DNA from: Hymenobacter fodinae
GTDB taxonomy: Bacteria > Bacteroidota > Bacteroidia > Cytophagales > Hymenobacteraceae
Length of the DNA stretch: 64,000 bases
Assembly (NCBI RefSeq): GCF_004745825.1
Contig: NZ_SRLA01000003.1
Location: 620,001 to 684,000 of the forward strand
Direction: 5' to 3'
The translations under genes and the position numbers were made by a program. Every line of letters starts with the position of its first letter. Position 1 is the stretch's first letter. The notes beneath the pieces are model-generated. The model did no database searches and was not told the origin of the DNA. It saw only the letters and a list, made by a program, of their open reading frames with translations. Shown here in pieces: positions 36,347-45,695 of this stretch.

Positions 36347-36664
36347 TTACAGGAACGTGCAGCCGGCCAGGCACTGAATCACGTCGACCACTTCGCGCAT
36401 CTTCAGTGCGTAGAAGATGTTCTTGCCGTCGCGGTGGCTGCTCAGAATACCTTTCAGCTTCATGCCCGTCAGGTGGTGGGAAAGCAGGCTTTGCTCCACA
36501 TTCAGCTTTTCGCTGATGTCCGTGACGGAAAGGCTTTCCTGATTAGCCAACAGCTGCACGATGGCAATGCGGGTCGGGTGGGCCGTGGTTTTGAGAATGA
36601 AGGCCACCTTCTCCATCTTTTCAGTGGTCAGGTTCAGATCGGCGGAGGTGGTAGTCGGTGTCAT
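36347..36664 (-). CDS. ArsR/SmtB-family regulator
   Basis: A 105-residue winged-helix repressor: AHPTRIAIVQLLANQESLS, the recognition helix region VEQSLLSHHLTGMKLKG and wing HRDGKNIFYAL. The only cysteines are a C-terminal pair, QCLAGCTFL. It lacks the CVC metal site of ArsR/CadC, so sensing of sulfur species or thiol oxidation by the Cys pair is plausible, as in BigR/SqrR regulators, though the Cys placement differs. The ATG at 36664 is chosen because a start at 36688 would overlap the operator. Confidence 0.85.
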   Translation of the reverse strand: MTPTTTSADLNLTTEKMEKVAFILKTTAHPTRIAIVQLLANQESLSVTDISEKLNVEQSLLSHHLTGMKLKGILSSHRDGKNIFYALKMREVVDVIQCLAGCTFL

Positions 36665-36680
36665 AAGGTGCTGCAAATGT

Positions 36681-36696
36681 ATGATCATTTGTTCAT
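36681..36696. promoter_or_regulatory. Candidate ArsR autoregulatory operator
   Basis: ATGATCATTTGTTCAT, a 5-6-5 inverted repeat with one mismatch, lies 17 bases upstream of the regulator start and 49 bases upstream of the divergent 5'-nucleotidase gene. The shared TTGTTCAT half with the TSUP site supports one regulator. Confidence 0.55.
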
Positions 36697-36744
36697 GTAT
36701 ACAACTTTCCCATTCTTTTTGGTTCCAAAATATTTCACCTGCTC

Positions 36745-38400
36745 ATGCAAGCTTCTCCAAATACTGACTCTATTACCTTTTCAACCCGCTTTTTAGCCCC
36801 GTGGCGGTGGCTGGCGCTGGGTAGCGCGGTGCTGGCGGCCGCCGGAACGCTGAGCAGCTGTCAGAGCAACTCCCGCCAGAGTGTCGCTTCAGCCAGCGGC
36901 TCCTTCACCATTCTGCACACCAACGATATTCACGGCCGGCACCGGCCCTTTACCGTGAGCCCCGGCAATGCCACCGCCCAAACCGGCGACCCCGGCCGCA
37001 GCCCCTCCTCGTTCGAGCGCGCCGGGCGGGTGGGCGGGTTTGCCCACCTGGCCAGGGCTGTGCAGCAGGTGCGGCAGGCACGCGGGGCTGCTAACGTGCT
37101 GCTGCTCGATGGGGGCGACACGTTCAGCGACGATCTGCTGGGCAATCTTACGAAGGGAGCGGCCAACATCAAGCTCATGAATGCGCTGGGCTACCAGTTC
37201 ATGGCCCTGGGCAACCACGATTTCGACTACGGCACGGCCCGCACCCGCGAGCTGCAGCAGTTGGCACGCTTCCCCATGCGTGGGGCCAACGTTACGGACA
37301 GGGCCACCGGCCAGCCGTTTCTGGGTGAGCCCGCTCAGGTGTTTACCGTGGGCGGGGTGCGCGTGGGGGTGCTGGCCCTGGCTTACCACAACACGGCCCA
37401 GACCGGCAACCCCGACAACACGAAAGAACTGGCGTTCGGTAGCGGTATTGAGGCAGCCCGGCGCTACGTGCCAGCCCTGCGCGCCCGCGCCGACGTGGTC
37501 GTGATTCTCTCCCACCAGGGCACCAAGGTGGATGAGCGGCTGGCCCGCGAGGTGCCGGGCATCGACCTGATTGTGGGCGCCCACTCCCACGACCGGATTG
37601 CGCCGCCCCGCCAAGTCGGTAATGCCTGGGTGGTGCAGGCGCTGTCAGACGCGGCTGTGCTGGGTCAACTTACCGTGCAGGTGAAGGCGGGCAAAATAAC
37701 CAGCGTCGAGGGCATCGCGCCCACGCTGTGGACCACGGAATACCCGGCTTACACGAAGCTGGCGCAGCTCGTGGACTCGCTGCGGGCGCCCCATAAAGCG
37801 CGGTTGGAAGAAGTGCTGGCCACTGCTACCGGCCGCATCGGGCGGCAATACAAATCGGCCAGCCCCTTCGACCAGCTCGCCGGCGAGCTGCTGCGCGAGG
37901 CCACCGGCGCCGAGCTAGCCTTCCTGCCCGGCGTGGGTTACGGCGTTTCCTTGGAACCGGGCCCCATCACCCGCGAAATGCTCTATACCCTGCTGCCGCA
38001 CCCCTCCAAAGTGGTGACGCTGGAACTGACCGGCGCGCAGGTGCGGCAGTTGCTGGAGCAAACGGCCACCAACCAGAACCCCGGCGACGACATGGCACGG
38101 GTGGGCGGCCTGCTGCAAACCAGCGGCCTGAACTGGACGGCCGACCTGAACCAATCCGTGGGCCGGCGGGTGAGCGACGTGCGGGTGAACGGGCAGCCGC
38201 TGGATGCCCAGCGCCGCTACCGCGTAGTCACGCACAGCGGCATGCTCACCGGCATTCACCGCTACACCACCTTCGCGCAGGGGACGAACGTGCTGAAGCT
38301 GGATAAAGGTGTGACGGAGGTTGTGGAGGGTGCTCTGCGCAAGCGCGGCACGGTAGCGCTGCCCACACCGGCGCGGGTACATATCGTGACAGCGAAGTAA
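36745..38400 (+). CDS. 5'-nucleotidase-family lipoprotein
   Basis: A 551-residue two-domain hydrolase. The N-terminus has a lipoprotein signal with lipobox LSSC near residue 36. The metallophosphoesterase domain shows ILHTNDIHGRHRPF, LLDGGDTFSDD, ALGNHDFDYG and GAHSHD, all canonical for UshA/5'-nucleotidase enzymes. The C-terminal domain carries LELTGAQVRQLLEQ. It would act outside the inner membrane on nucleotides or nucleotide sugars. It is divergent from the ArsR gene and a separate unit from the SoxB-like enzyme. Confidence 0.92.
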   Translation: MQASPNTDSITFSTRFLAPWRWLALGSAVLAAAGTLSSCQSNSRQSVASASGSFTILHTNDIHGRHRPFTVSPGNATAQTGDPGRSPSSFERAGRVGGFAHLARAVQQVRQARGAANVLLLDGGDTFSDDLLGNLTKGAANIKLMNALGYQFMALGNHDFDYGTARTRELQQLARFPMRGANVTDRATGQPFLGEPAQVFTVGGVRVGVLALAYHNTAQTGNPDNTKELAFGSGIEAARRYVPALRARADVVVILSHQGTKVDERLAREVPGIDLIVGAHSHDRIAPPRQVGNAWVVQALSDAAVLGQLTVQVKAGKITSVEGIAPTLWTTEYPAYTKLAQLVDSLRAPHKARLEEVLATATGRIGRQYKSASPFDQLAGELLREATGAELAFLPGVGYGVSLEPGPITREMLYTLLPHPSKVVTLELTGAQVRQLLEQTATNQNPGDDMARVGGLLQTSGLNWTADLNQSVGRRVSDVRVNGQPLDAQRRYRVVTHSGMLTGIHRYTTFAQGTNVLKLDKGVTEVVEGALRKRGTVALPTPARVHIVTAK

Positions 38401-38498
38401 AATAAAGTTGGCTTGAATGATAAACTATTGATTTTGCCAACTCTATAAAGAGCGTCCGCCCACAATGGACGGATGTTTAAATTCCATATTTCAAACAC

Positions 38499-39167
38499 AT
38501 GAGTACCGCTTCCATCAACCCGCTCACCCTCCTGCCGAAAGGCCGCCCGTTCAATGTCAGCCAATCGTTGAAACGAAAAATGGCTTCCTCATTCGCCGCT
38601 GATGCCAATGATTTCCTTTGGCGCGTTGGTATTCTGAATTCCAGCCGGCCCCACGACACCAACTCTTTCTTCTCCAAAATGTATGTCGACTTGTTGATGA
38701 GTGCGGAATGCGCCTTGAAGTCGTTGATTGTTAGTCTGTCACCGCCTAATGAAACACCCGAAGATGCTTACCTCAAGATCCGCAGCCTCGGCCACAATCT
38801 GGAAAAGCTTTACAAGGAAGTAGAACGGCGCGCTGTTAACCGCCTGAAACTGCTGAAGCCTGCGCAACGTGCGCTACTAATGGACGCAAACACCATTGGT
38901 GTAGGCTACCGGTACGACATCACTATCTTTTTCTTTTTGAGCCGGGAGTCCCGCCTGGACCGCGCATTCCAACAAGGCACTGTGAGTCGGATTCTGAACT
39001 ACGACTTCATCATGGCATTGTACAACATGCTACATGAGCTGCGGGATTTAGCTGATGCCGCCCAGCTTAAACGGTTCGGTCCTCTCACTGCTTTATCTAT
39101 GAAACAACTCGGGAAAATAGAGGAACGGGAAGATGCCTTCTTCGCGGCAGTAGGGCATCGCCTTTAA
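38499..39167 (+). CDS. HEPN-like hypothetical protein
   Basis: A 222-residue soluble helical protein. The stretch YVDLLMSAECALKSLIVSL followed by RSLGHNLEKLYKEVERR resembles the HEPN fold of nucleotidyltransferase-associated proteins, but no R-x4-6-H nuclease motif is clear. Composition is lower in GC than the flanks, so it may be acquired. No partner gene is evident; it sits alone between the 5'-nucleotidase and the small secreted protein. Confidence 0.6.
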   Translation: MSTASINPLTLLPKGRPFNVSQSLKRKMASSFAADANDFLWRVGILNSSRPHDTNSFFSKMYVDLLMSAECALKSLIVSLSPPNETPEDAYLKIRSLGHNLEKLYKEVERRAVNRLKLLKPAQRALLMDANTIGVGYRYDITIFFFLSRESRLDRAFQQGTVSRILNYDFIMALYNMLHELRDLADAAQLKRFGPLTALSMKQLGKIEEREDAFFAAVGHRL

Positions 39168-39304
39168 GTTTATTGTAAGGCTCCGCTGTCCTGACGGCGG
39201 CACGGTTTATGCGGCCCCGGCTGCAACCATGCCGCCGTCCAGTATGGCTTTAGCCCGTTCGGTTACCGAAATAGTGCGCACCTTTGCACCAAGCCCTATT
39301 GTTT

Positions 39305-39676
39305 ATGTCTCGTTTGCTGACCCATTTGCTGTTGCTGCTATATGCGGGTGTTTACCTGCATTGCCAGCCGCTGCCTGCCCGGGTCCCCGCAACGACCACT
39401 GGGCTGGGTAGTCCGCAGGAACAGTCCCAAACTGGCCTGTGCAAAAAGAAGCTGCAGACGGTGCAGGCCGATCCGCAGGCCGACCACGCACCAGAAGTAA
39501 AAGCCAAGCTGCTGCCGCTGGATCTGGCGCTGAGTGGTGATTTCCCGGCCCTGTATTTCGGGCTGCTGTTCCCGGCCGACGAGCCGACCCTGAATCCCGC
39601 CCGTGGCCCGAATGCCGGCCCCGAGCACTCGTTTGCCAACCACCCTAACAAGGCTCCGCCCGTTCGCTTTTCTTAG
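39305..39676 (+). CDS. Small secreted hypothetical protein
   Basis: A 123-residue protein with a signal peptide (LLTHLLLLLYAGVYLHCQP) and a Pro/Ala-rich mature part. Two mature-region cysteines are not arranged in a known motif. Function unknown. It precedes a strong terminator and, further on, the second efflux operon; short leader-like proteins often precede such operons in Bacteroidota, but regulation is not demonstrated. The ATG at 39305 is chosen because the signal peptide starts there. Confidence 0.55.
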   Translation: MSRLLTHLLLLLYAGVYLHCQPLPARVPATTTGLGSPQEQSQTGLCKKKLQTVQADPQADHAPEVKAKLLPLDLALSGDFPALYFGLLFPADEPTLNPARGPNAGPEHSFANHPNKAPPVRFS

Positions 39677-39703
39677 GAAAACGCGTCGTGGAGCCGGGTG
39701 TGT

Positions 39704-39748
39704 ACCCGGTTAGTTGCCCCGTTCGTGGGGGCGATAACCGGGTTTTTT
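39704..39748 (+). terminator. Intrinsic terminator before second efflux operon
   Basis: ACCCGGTTAGTTGCCCC pairs with GGGGGCGATAACCGGGT around a short GTTCGT-type loop, with one internal mismatch, followed by a T tract. It ends the transcript of the small secreted protein. The remaining 150 bases to the TolC start hold no gene. Confidence 0.85.
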
Positions 39749-39905
39749 ATGCCCCTACCAGCCCGCCGCCTCATGCGGCTGCTCTTAACCCTGGTTATCG
39801 GGTAGTCCTGCCTTTTCCTGAGAGTCCCAGCAAATCTGCCTAGTAACTGGCTGGCTACGCCCCTGTGCGCCCGGCCCGGATTTCTTTCCTGACTTCTCTC
39901 AGCCC

Positions 39906-41330
39906 ATGTTTTTCCCTTTTGTACCTCCTGTCCGGCGGCTGCCGGCAGGTAGTGCCTGGCTACTCGTCGCCCTGCTGTTGACGGGTCCAGTCAGCCAGGC
40001 ACAACAGCGCCCGGTTCATCCAGCCGCCGGCCGGCCACTTTCCTTAAAAGAAGCCCTGGATCTGGCCCGCACCCAGGCCCCGCACCTGCAAGCTAAAGCC
40101 TACCAGGTGCAGGCCGCCGAGGCCGATATTGCCCAGACCAAAACCCAGCGCCTGCCTTCGGTGCGCTTGAGCGGGCAGGTGAGCTACGGCTCCACCAACG
40201 CCGTGGCCGGCACCATGCTGCCCGTGGGCACTATCATTCCCAGCAGCGGCTCGCTAAGCGGAGTCAACTCCTACAACGCCGTATTCGGCAGCATGGGCAC
40301 GGCCCTTGCGGAGTGGAGTCCGGTCACCTTTGGGCAGTACCCGGCCCAGCGGGCCCGCGCCGAAGCCGCCCGCGACTACGCCCAGGCCGACGCCGACAAC
40401 GAGCTGTTCACCCAGCAGCTGCGCGTGGCCCAGACCTACCTCGACTTGCTGGCTACGCAAAGCCTGCGCCAGGTGCGCGAGCAGGATGTGCGCCGGGTAT
40501 TCATACTCAAAAAGACCATTACCCGGCTGGCGCTGCATGGTCTGCGCCCCGGCGTGGACAGCACCCTGGCCCGCGCGGCCGAGGCCCAGTCGAAGCTGGC
40601 GCTGGTAAGTGCCCAGGAACAGGAAGCCGACCGCCAGGCCCGTCTTTCCACGCTGCTGGGCCAGCCCGGTGCTACCTGGCAGCCCGATACGCTCTACAAC
40701 CGAACCCTGCCGCCCGCGCTGGTGCCGCCCACGGCCACGCACCCCACGCTGGGCCTGCAGCAGCGGGCCGTGGACTTGGGCCAAGCCCGCGAAACGGTCA
40801 TTCGCCGTCAGTACCGCCCCCGGCTTTCCCTGCTGGGGGCCACCTGGGGCCGGGGCTCCGGGCTAAGCTACAACGGCACCACCGACTACGGGCTGGGCGG
40901 GGCCGCACCCACCCGCTTCAACTACGCCGTGGGCGTGGGCGTGGTGTTCGACCTGCTCGACTGGCCCCGCGTGCAGGCCCAGGCCAAGGCCGAAAACCTA
41001 CGCACCCAGGGTCTGCAAGCGGAATATCGCCAGCAGCAGCTGGAACTCAGCAACCAGGCCACTTTAGCTAACCAGCGCCTGCAGCTGGCCGCCGAGCGCG
41101 CCCGGCAGGCACCCTTGCAGCTTGCGGCCGCCCGCCAGGCGTACCGCCAGAAGCTGGCCCTGTACAACTCCGGCCTGGCCACCGTGGTCGACGTGACGCA
41201 GGCCCTCTATGGGCTGCAGCAGGCCGAGCAGGACCATGTGCTCACGGCCAACGCCGCCTGGCATGCCGTGCTGCTGCAAACCGCCGCCGCCGGCGACTTT
41301 TCCTTCTTTTTCACCCATGTAACGCCCTAG
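39906..41330 (+). CDS. TolC-family outer-membrane efflux protein
   Basis: A 474-residue outer-membrane channel subunit. The signal peptide is SAWLLVALLLTGPVSQAQ. The two repeat units begin LSLKEALDLARTQAPHLQ and PTLGLQQRAVDLGQARET, with alternating helical and Gly/Ser-rich barrel segments. The C-terminus is VLLQTAAAGDFSFFFTHVTP, without the usual terminal Phe. It begins the second tripartite operon; the permease starts four bases after its stop. Confidence 0.92.
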   Translation: MFFPFVPPVRRLPAGSAWLLVALLLTGPVSQAQQRPVHPAAGRPLSLKEALDLARTQAPHLQAKAYQVQAAEADIAQTKTQRLPSVRLSGQVSYGSTNAVAGTMLPVGTIIPSSGSLSGVNSYNAVFGSMGTALAEWSPVTFGQYPAQRARAEAARDYAQADADNELFTQQLRVAQTYLDLLATQSLRQVREQDVRRVFILKKTITRLALHGLRPGVDSTLARAAEAQSKLALVSAQEQEADRQARLSTLLGQPGATWQPDTLYNRTLPPALVPPTATHPTLGLQQRAVDLGQARETVIRRQYRPRLSLLGATWGRGSGLSYNGTTDYGLGGAAPTRFNYAVGVGVVFDLLDWPRVQAQAKAENLRTQGLQAEYRQQQLELSNQATLANQRLQLAAERARQAPLQLAAARQAYRQKLALYNSGLATVVDVTQALYGLQQAEQDHVLTANAAWHAVLLQTAAAGDFSFFFTHVTP

Positions 41331-41334
41331 CCGC

Positions 41335-44300
41335 ATGTACGAACTCATCCGGTCGGCCCTGCAGCGGCCCCTCACCGTGGTGGTGGCCATGCTGGCCATT
41401 CTCTTTTTCGCCTTCGCCGCCGTGCGCGACATTGCCGTGGACATCTTCCCCAGCATGGACGTGCCGGCCATCTACGTGGCCGAGCCCTACGGCGGGCTCT
41501 CGCCCGAGCAGCTCGACGGTTTCATGGCCAACCAGTTTCAGAACAACTTCCTGTTCGTCTCCGGGGTCAAGAAGATTGAAACCAAGAGCATTCAGGGCCT
41601 GACGCTCATCAAGCTCTCCTTTTACCCCGGCACCGACATGGCCCAGGCCGCCGCCGAGGTGGCCACCCAGGTGTCGCGGGCCACGGCCTTTATGCCGCTG
41701 GGCACGCTGCCCCCGCAGGTGGTGCGCTTCGATGCCAGCTCCCTGCCCGTGGGCCAACTGGTGCTGGAAAGCGAGAAAAGCTCCCTGACCCAGCTCCAGG
41801 ATCTGGCCGCCAGCCGCATCCGGCCCATGTTTACCACCATTCCGGGCGTCACCTCCACGGCCCCGTTCGGCGGCAACATCCGCACCATCGTGGTGAAGGC
41901 TGACCCGGCCAAGCTGCGCGGCTACCAGCTCACGCCCGACGATGTGGTCAAGGCCATCGTCAGCAGCAACCAGCCCTCGGCGGCCGGCAACGTGAAGATG
42001 GGCGACGTGGCCTACATGGCCCCGGTCAACTCGCTGATTGAGAATCCCGCCGACTTTCTGGATGTGCCCCTGCGCACCGGTTCCGGCCCGGGCGTGTATT
42101 TGCGCGACGTGGCCACGGTGGAAGACGCCGCCGACGTAACGACGGGCTACGCCGTCATCAACGGCAAGCGGGCTATCTATATGCCGGTCATCAAAAAGGC
42201 CGATGCCTCCACCCTGAAAGTGGTGCAGCAGGTCAAGGACAAGCTGCCTACGCTACGGGCCCTGCTGCCCGAGGATGTGAAGCTCAGCTATGCCTTCGAC
42301 CAGTCGACTTACGTGGCCAACTCGCTCAAAAGTCTGGTGACGGAGGGCATTCTGGGCGCGGTGCTCACGGGCTTGATGGTGCTCTTGTTCCTGCGCGACT
42401 GGCGCAGCGTGGTGATTGTGGTGACGACCATTCCGCTGTCGGTCCTGTCGGCGGTGATTCTGCTCAAGCTTTTCGGTCAGACGCTCAACATCATGACCCT
42501 CTCGGGGCTGGCCCTAGCCATCGGCGTGCTGGTGGACGAGGCCACGGTGACTATCGAGAACATTCACCAGCACCTGGAGCGGGGCAAGCCCAAGGCCCAG
42601 GCCATCTGGGACGCGGCCCGCGAAATAGCCCTGCCCAAGCTGCTGATTCTGCTCTGTATCCTGGCTGTATTCGCCCCGGCCCTGATTATGGAAGGCGTGC
42701 CGCGGGCCATGTTCCTGCCCTTGTCGCTGGCCGTGGGCTTTGCCATGGTGGCCTCGTTTCTGCTCTCGCAGACCTTGGTGCCGGTGATGGCCAACTGGCT
42801 CATGAAAGACCACGCCCCTGCCGCCGGCCACGGTCACGACGAGCCAGCTGAGCATACCGGGTTCTTCGCCCGCTTCCAGGCCGGCTACCAGCGCCTGCTC
42901 ACGCGGGCCCAGGGCCGCCAGCGCGGCGTGGTGCTGGGCTACCTGGTTTTATCACTGGTCGTTGTAGGAGTGGGGTTTGCCTTCATCGGCACCGACATCT
43001 TTCCGCAGGCTAACAGCGGACAGTTCCAGCTGCGGCTGCGCGAGAAGGTGGGTACCCGCCTGGAGAAAACCGAGCAGACGGTGGCGGCGGTGCAGGCCAT
43101 CATCAATAAGGAAGTCGGCCCCGACAACGTGGAAATCACCTCCACCTTCGTGGGCACCCAGCCGGCCAGCTTCGCCGTCAACTCGGTTTTCGTCTTCACC
43201 ACCGGCCCCCACGAGGCGCTGATGCAGGTGGCCCTGAAGGAGGGCGTGCACGTGAACCTGAGCCAACTTAAGGAGCGGCTGCGCCAGCGTATCCACGACG
43301 CGCAGCCAGGCTTACAACTAAGCTTCGAGCCGATTGAGCTGGTGGAAAAGGTGATGAGCGACGGGGCGCCCACGCCCATTCAGGTAAACGTGGGGGGCAA
43401 AAACCTGAAGGAAGCCGCCGGCCACGCCCGCAAGGTGCTGGCTGCACTAAAGCAGATTGCCTACCTGCGCGACGTGCAGATTGCCCAGCCCCTGCAGTAC
43501 CCGGCTTTGCGCATCGACGTGGACCGGGAGCGGGCCGCCCAGTTTGGCCTCACCAGCCAGGAAATCACCCAGTCGGTGGTAGCGGCCACCTCGTCCTCGC
43601 GCTTCACCAGCAAAAACCTCTGGCTCGACCCCAAGTCCGGTCTGGGTTACCAGGTGCAGGTGCAGCTGCCCGAAGACCAGCTCACCCAGTTGCAGGATCT
43701 GGAGGCGCTGCCCGTCAAGGCCGGGCAGGCCCGCCCCACCATCGGGGAGGTGGCCACGGTGTCGGCGCGCATGATGCCCGGCCAGATTGACCGCCAGGGG
43801 CCCTACCGCCTGGTGAGCATCACCGCCAACGTGCAGGGCCGCGACCTGGGCACCGCCGCGCAAGCTGTGCGTAAGGCGCTCAAGCAAGTCGGCGAACCCC
43901 CGCGCGGGGTAGTAGCCAACCTGGTGGGCCAGCCCCAGTTGCTGGAAGACACCATGAGCAGCCTGCAGACCGGGCTGGGCATGGCCATCGTGGTCATCTT
44001 CCTGCTGCTGGCGGCCAACTTCCAGTCGTTCCGCCTCTCGCTGGTGGTGCTGTCGGTGGTGCCGGCCGTGGTGGCGGGTTCCCTGCTCATGCTGCTGGCT
44101 ACCGGGGCCACGCTCAACCTGCAGTCCTACATGGGCATGATCATGAGCGTGGGCGTGTCGGTGGCCAATGCCATCCTGCTCATCACCAGCGCCGACCACC
44201 TGCGCCACGAGCACCGCGACGTGCCCCTGGCCGCCCGTTTGGCCGCCGATACCCGCATCCGGCCCATCCTGATGACCAGCATTGCCATGATTGCCGGCAT

Positions 44301-44493
44301 GTTGCCCATGGCTTCGGGCCTGGGAGAGGGCGGCGACCAGATTGCCCCGCTGGGCCAGGCCGTCATCGGCGGGCTCATTGCTTCCACGCTGGCTTCGCTG
44401 CTGGTGCTGCCCCACGTGTTCGGCTGGGCCATGCGCCGGGTGGGCTACGAGTCCGGCTCCCTGCTCCCCGCCCGCACCAGGCAGGCTGCCTAA
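41335..44493 (+). CDS. RND efflux transporter permease
   Basis: A 1052-residue inner-membrane transporter with the duplicated RND layout. Helix 4 holds LAIGVLVDEATVTIENIH near residues 393-410, where the Asp-Glu pair differs from the Asp-Asp of the first permease and is typical of the AcrB/MdtB-like group in Bacteroidota. The second half has VSVANAILLITSADHLRHEH. The gene order TolC, permease, adaptor is unusual, as the adaptor normally precedes the permease. Substrate unknown. Confidence 0.94.
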   Translation: MYELIRSALQRPLTVVVAMLAILFFAFAAVRDIAVDIFPSMDVPAIYVAEPYGGLSPEQLDGFMANQFQNNFLFVSGVKKIETKSIQGLTLIKLSFYPGTDMAQAAAEVATQVSRATAFMPLGTLPPQVVRFDASSLPVGQLVLESEKSSLTQLQDLAASRIRPMFTTIPGVTSTAPFGGNIRTIVVKADPAKLRGYQLTPDDVVKAIVSSNQPSAAGNVKMGDVAYMAPVNSLIENPADFLDVPLRTGSGPGVYLRDVATVEDAADVTTGYAVINGKRAIYMPVIKKADASTLKVVQQVKDKLPTLRALLPEDVKLSYAFDQSTYVANSLKSLVTEGILGAVLTGLMVLLFLRDWRSVVIVVTTIPLSVLSAVILLKLFGQTLNIMTLSGLALAIGVLVDEATVTIENIHQHLERGKPKAQAIWDAAREIALPKLLILLCILAVFAPALIMEGVPRAMFLPLSLAVGFAMVASFLLSQTLVPVMANWLMKDHAPAAGHGHDEPAEHTGFFARFQAGYQRLLTRAQGRQRGVVLGYLVLSLVVVGVGFAFIGTDIFPQANSGQFQLRLREKVGTRLEKTEQTVAAVQAIINKEVGPDNVEITSTFVGTQPASFAVNSVFVFTTGPHEALMQVALKEGVHVNLSQLKERLRQRIHDAQPGLQLSFEPIELVEKVMSDGAPTPIQVNVGGKNLKEAAGHARKVLAALKQIAYLRDVQIAQPLQYPALRIDVDRERAAQFGLTSQEITQSVVAATSSSRFTSKNLWLDPKSGLGYQVQVQLPEDQLTQLQDLEALPVKAGQARPTIGEVATVSARMMPGQIDRQGPYRLVSITANVQGRDLGTAAQAVRKALKQVGEPPRGVVANLVGQPQLLEDTMSSLQTGLGMAIVVIFLLLAANFQSFRLSLVVLSVVPAVVAGSLLMLLATGATLNLQSYMGMIMSVGVSVANAILLITSADHLRHEHRDVPLAARLAADTRIRPILMTSIAMIAGMLPMASGLGEGGDQIAPLGQAVIGGLIASTLASLLVLPHVFGWAMRRVGYESGSLLPARTRQAA

Positions 44494-44522
44494 TCTTCTC
44501 CTTCTTTCCCTACTGAGTCTCT

Positions 44523-45692
44523 ATGAATGCCTTCCTGAAATTGATTGCCCCTTCACCCCGATATACTTCCCTGCTGGCGGCGGCTCTGCTGCTGAGCGGC
44601 GTGCTGGGCAGCTGCTCGTCCGGCGCTTCGGAACCCGCGGCCGAAAAACCCACGCCGGCCGCGCCGGCCACCGTAACTACCTTTCGGCTGACCAACGCCC
44701 CGGCCGTGCGCCGGCTGCGCTTGCCCGCCGAGCTCAAGCCCTATGAGCAGGTCGACCTTTTCCCCCGCGTGGGCGCTTTCGTGCAGCGGGTGCTGGTGGA
44801 CCGCGGCTCGCGGGTAACCAAGGGCCAGACGCTGGCCGTGCTCGAAGCCCCCGAGCTGGCGGCCCAGCTGGCCCGCGCCCGCTCGCGCTGGCAAGCCGCG
44901 CAGGCCAAGCTTTCTGGTACCCGGGCTAGCTACGAGCGGCTATTGCGCACCAGCCAGGAGCCGGGCACCATCTCGCCCAATGACCTAGAGCGCGCCCGCG
45001 CCGAGATGCAGGCCGACCAAGCCAATGTGCAGGCTGCGCAGTCTGAGCTGCAGGCCAGCCGGGAGCTGAGCAACTACCTGGTGGTGCGCGCCCCCTTTAG
45101 CGGCACTATTACGGCCCGCAACGTGTCAGCCGGGGCCCTGGTGGGACCGGGCGGGGGCCAGCCGTCGGCACCCATGTTCTCGCTGGAAAACAGCCGCACC
45201 CTTCGCCTGGAAGTGGCCGTGCCCGAGGCCGCGGCCGGCCAGTGGCTGCAGCCCGGCGCTGCGGTGCCGTTCACGGTACCGGCCTTTCCCGGTCAGACCT
45301 TTACCGGCGTGTTCCGCCGCAACGCCAGCCGCCTGAGCCAGACGGTGCGCTCGGAGCTGGTGGAGATGGACGTGCCCAACGCCGATGGCCGCCTGAAAGC
45401 GGGTATGTACGCCCAGGTGCTGGTGGCGCTGCCCACCGCTGCGAAAGCCGTTGCCGTGCCGACCTCGGCCGTATTTGCCACCCCGGACGCACCCAAGCAG
45501 GCCCAGGTAGTGCGCGTGCAGCAAGGGCGAGCCCAGTGGGTACCCGTGCGCAAGGGCCAGCTGCTAAGCCGCGACACGGTGGTGGTCTTCGGCCCGCTGG
45601 CGCCCGGCGACGAGTTGGTGCGGGAAGCCAGCGAGCAGGTGCCCGACGGCCAGTCCGTCACGGTGGCCAAGGCTAAGCCCGCCGGGGTCTAA
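44523..45692 (+). CDS. RND periplasmic adaptor (MFP family) lipoprotein
   Basis: A 389-residue adaptor with a lipoprotein signal (LLLSGVLGSCSSG, lipid-accepting Cys about residue 30). The first lipoyl half (VDLFPRVGAFVQRVLVDRG) and the second (VVRAPFSGTITARNVSAG) are joined by a full coiled-coil hairpin (about residues 110-180). A beta-barrel and a C-terminal membrane-proximal domain follow. It is the third gene of the second tripartite pump and starts 30 bases after the permease. Confidence 0.93.
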   Translation: MNAFLKLIAPSPRYTSLLAAALLLSGVLGSCSSGASEPAAEKPTPAAPATVTTFRLTNAPAVRRLRLPAELKPYEQVDLFPRVGAFVQRVLVDRGSRVTKGQTLAVLEAPELAAQLARARSRWQAAQAKLSGTRASYERLLRTSQEPGTISPNDLERARAEMQADQANVQAAQSELQASRELSNYLVVRAPFSGTITARNVSAGALVGPGGGQPSAPMFSLENSRTLRLEVAVPEAAAGQWLQPGAAVPFTVPAFPGQTFTGVFRRNASRLSQTVRSELVEMDVPNADGRLKAGMYAQVLVALPTAAKAVAVPTSAVFATPDAPKQAQVVRVQQGRAQWVPVRKGQLLSRDTVVVFGPLAPGDELVREASEQVPDGQSVTVAKAKPAGV

Positions 45693-45695
45693 TAT

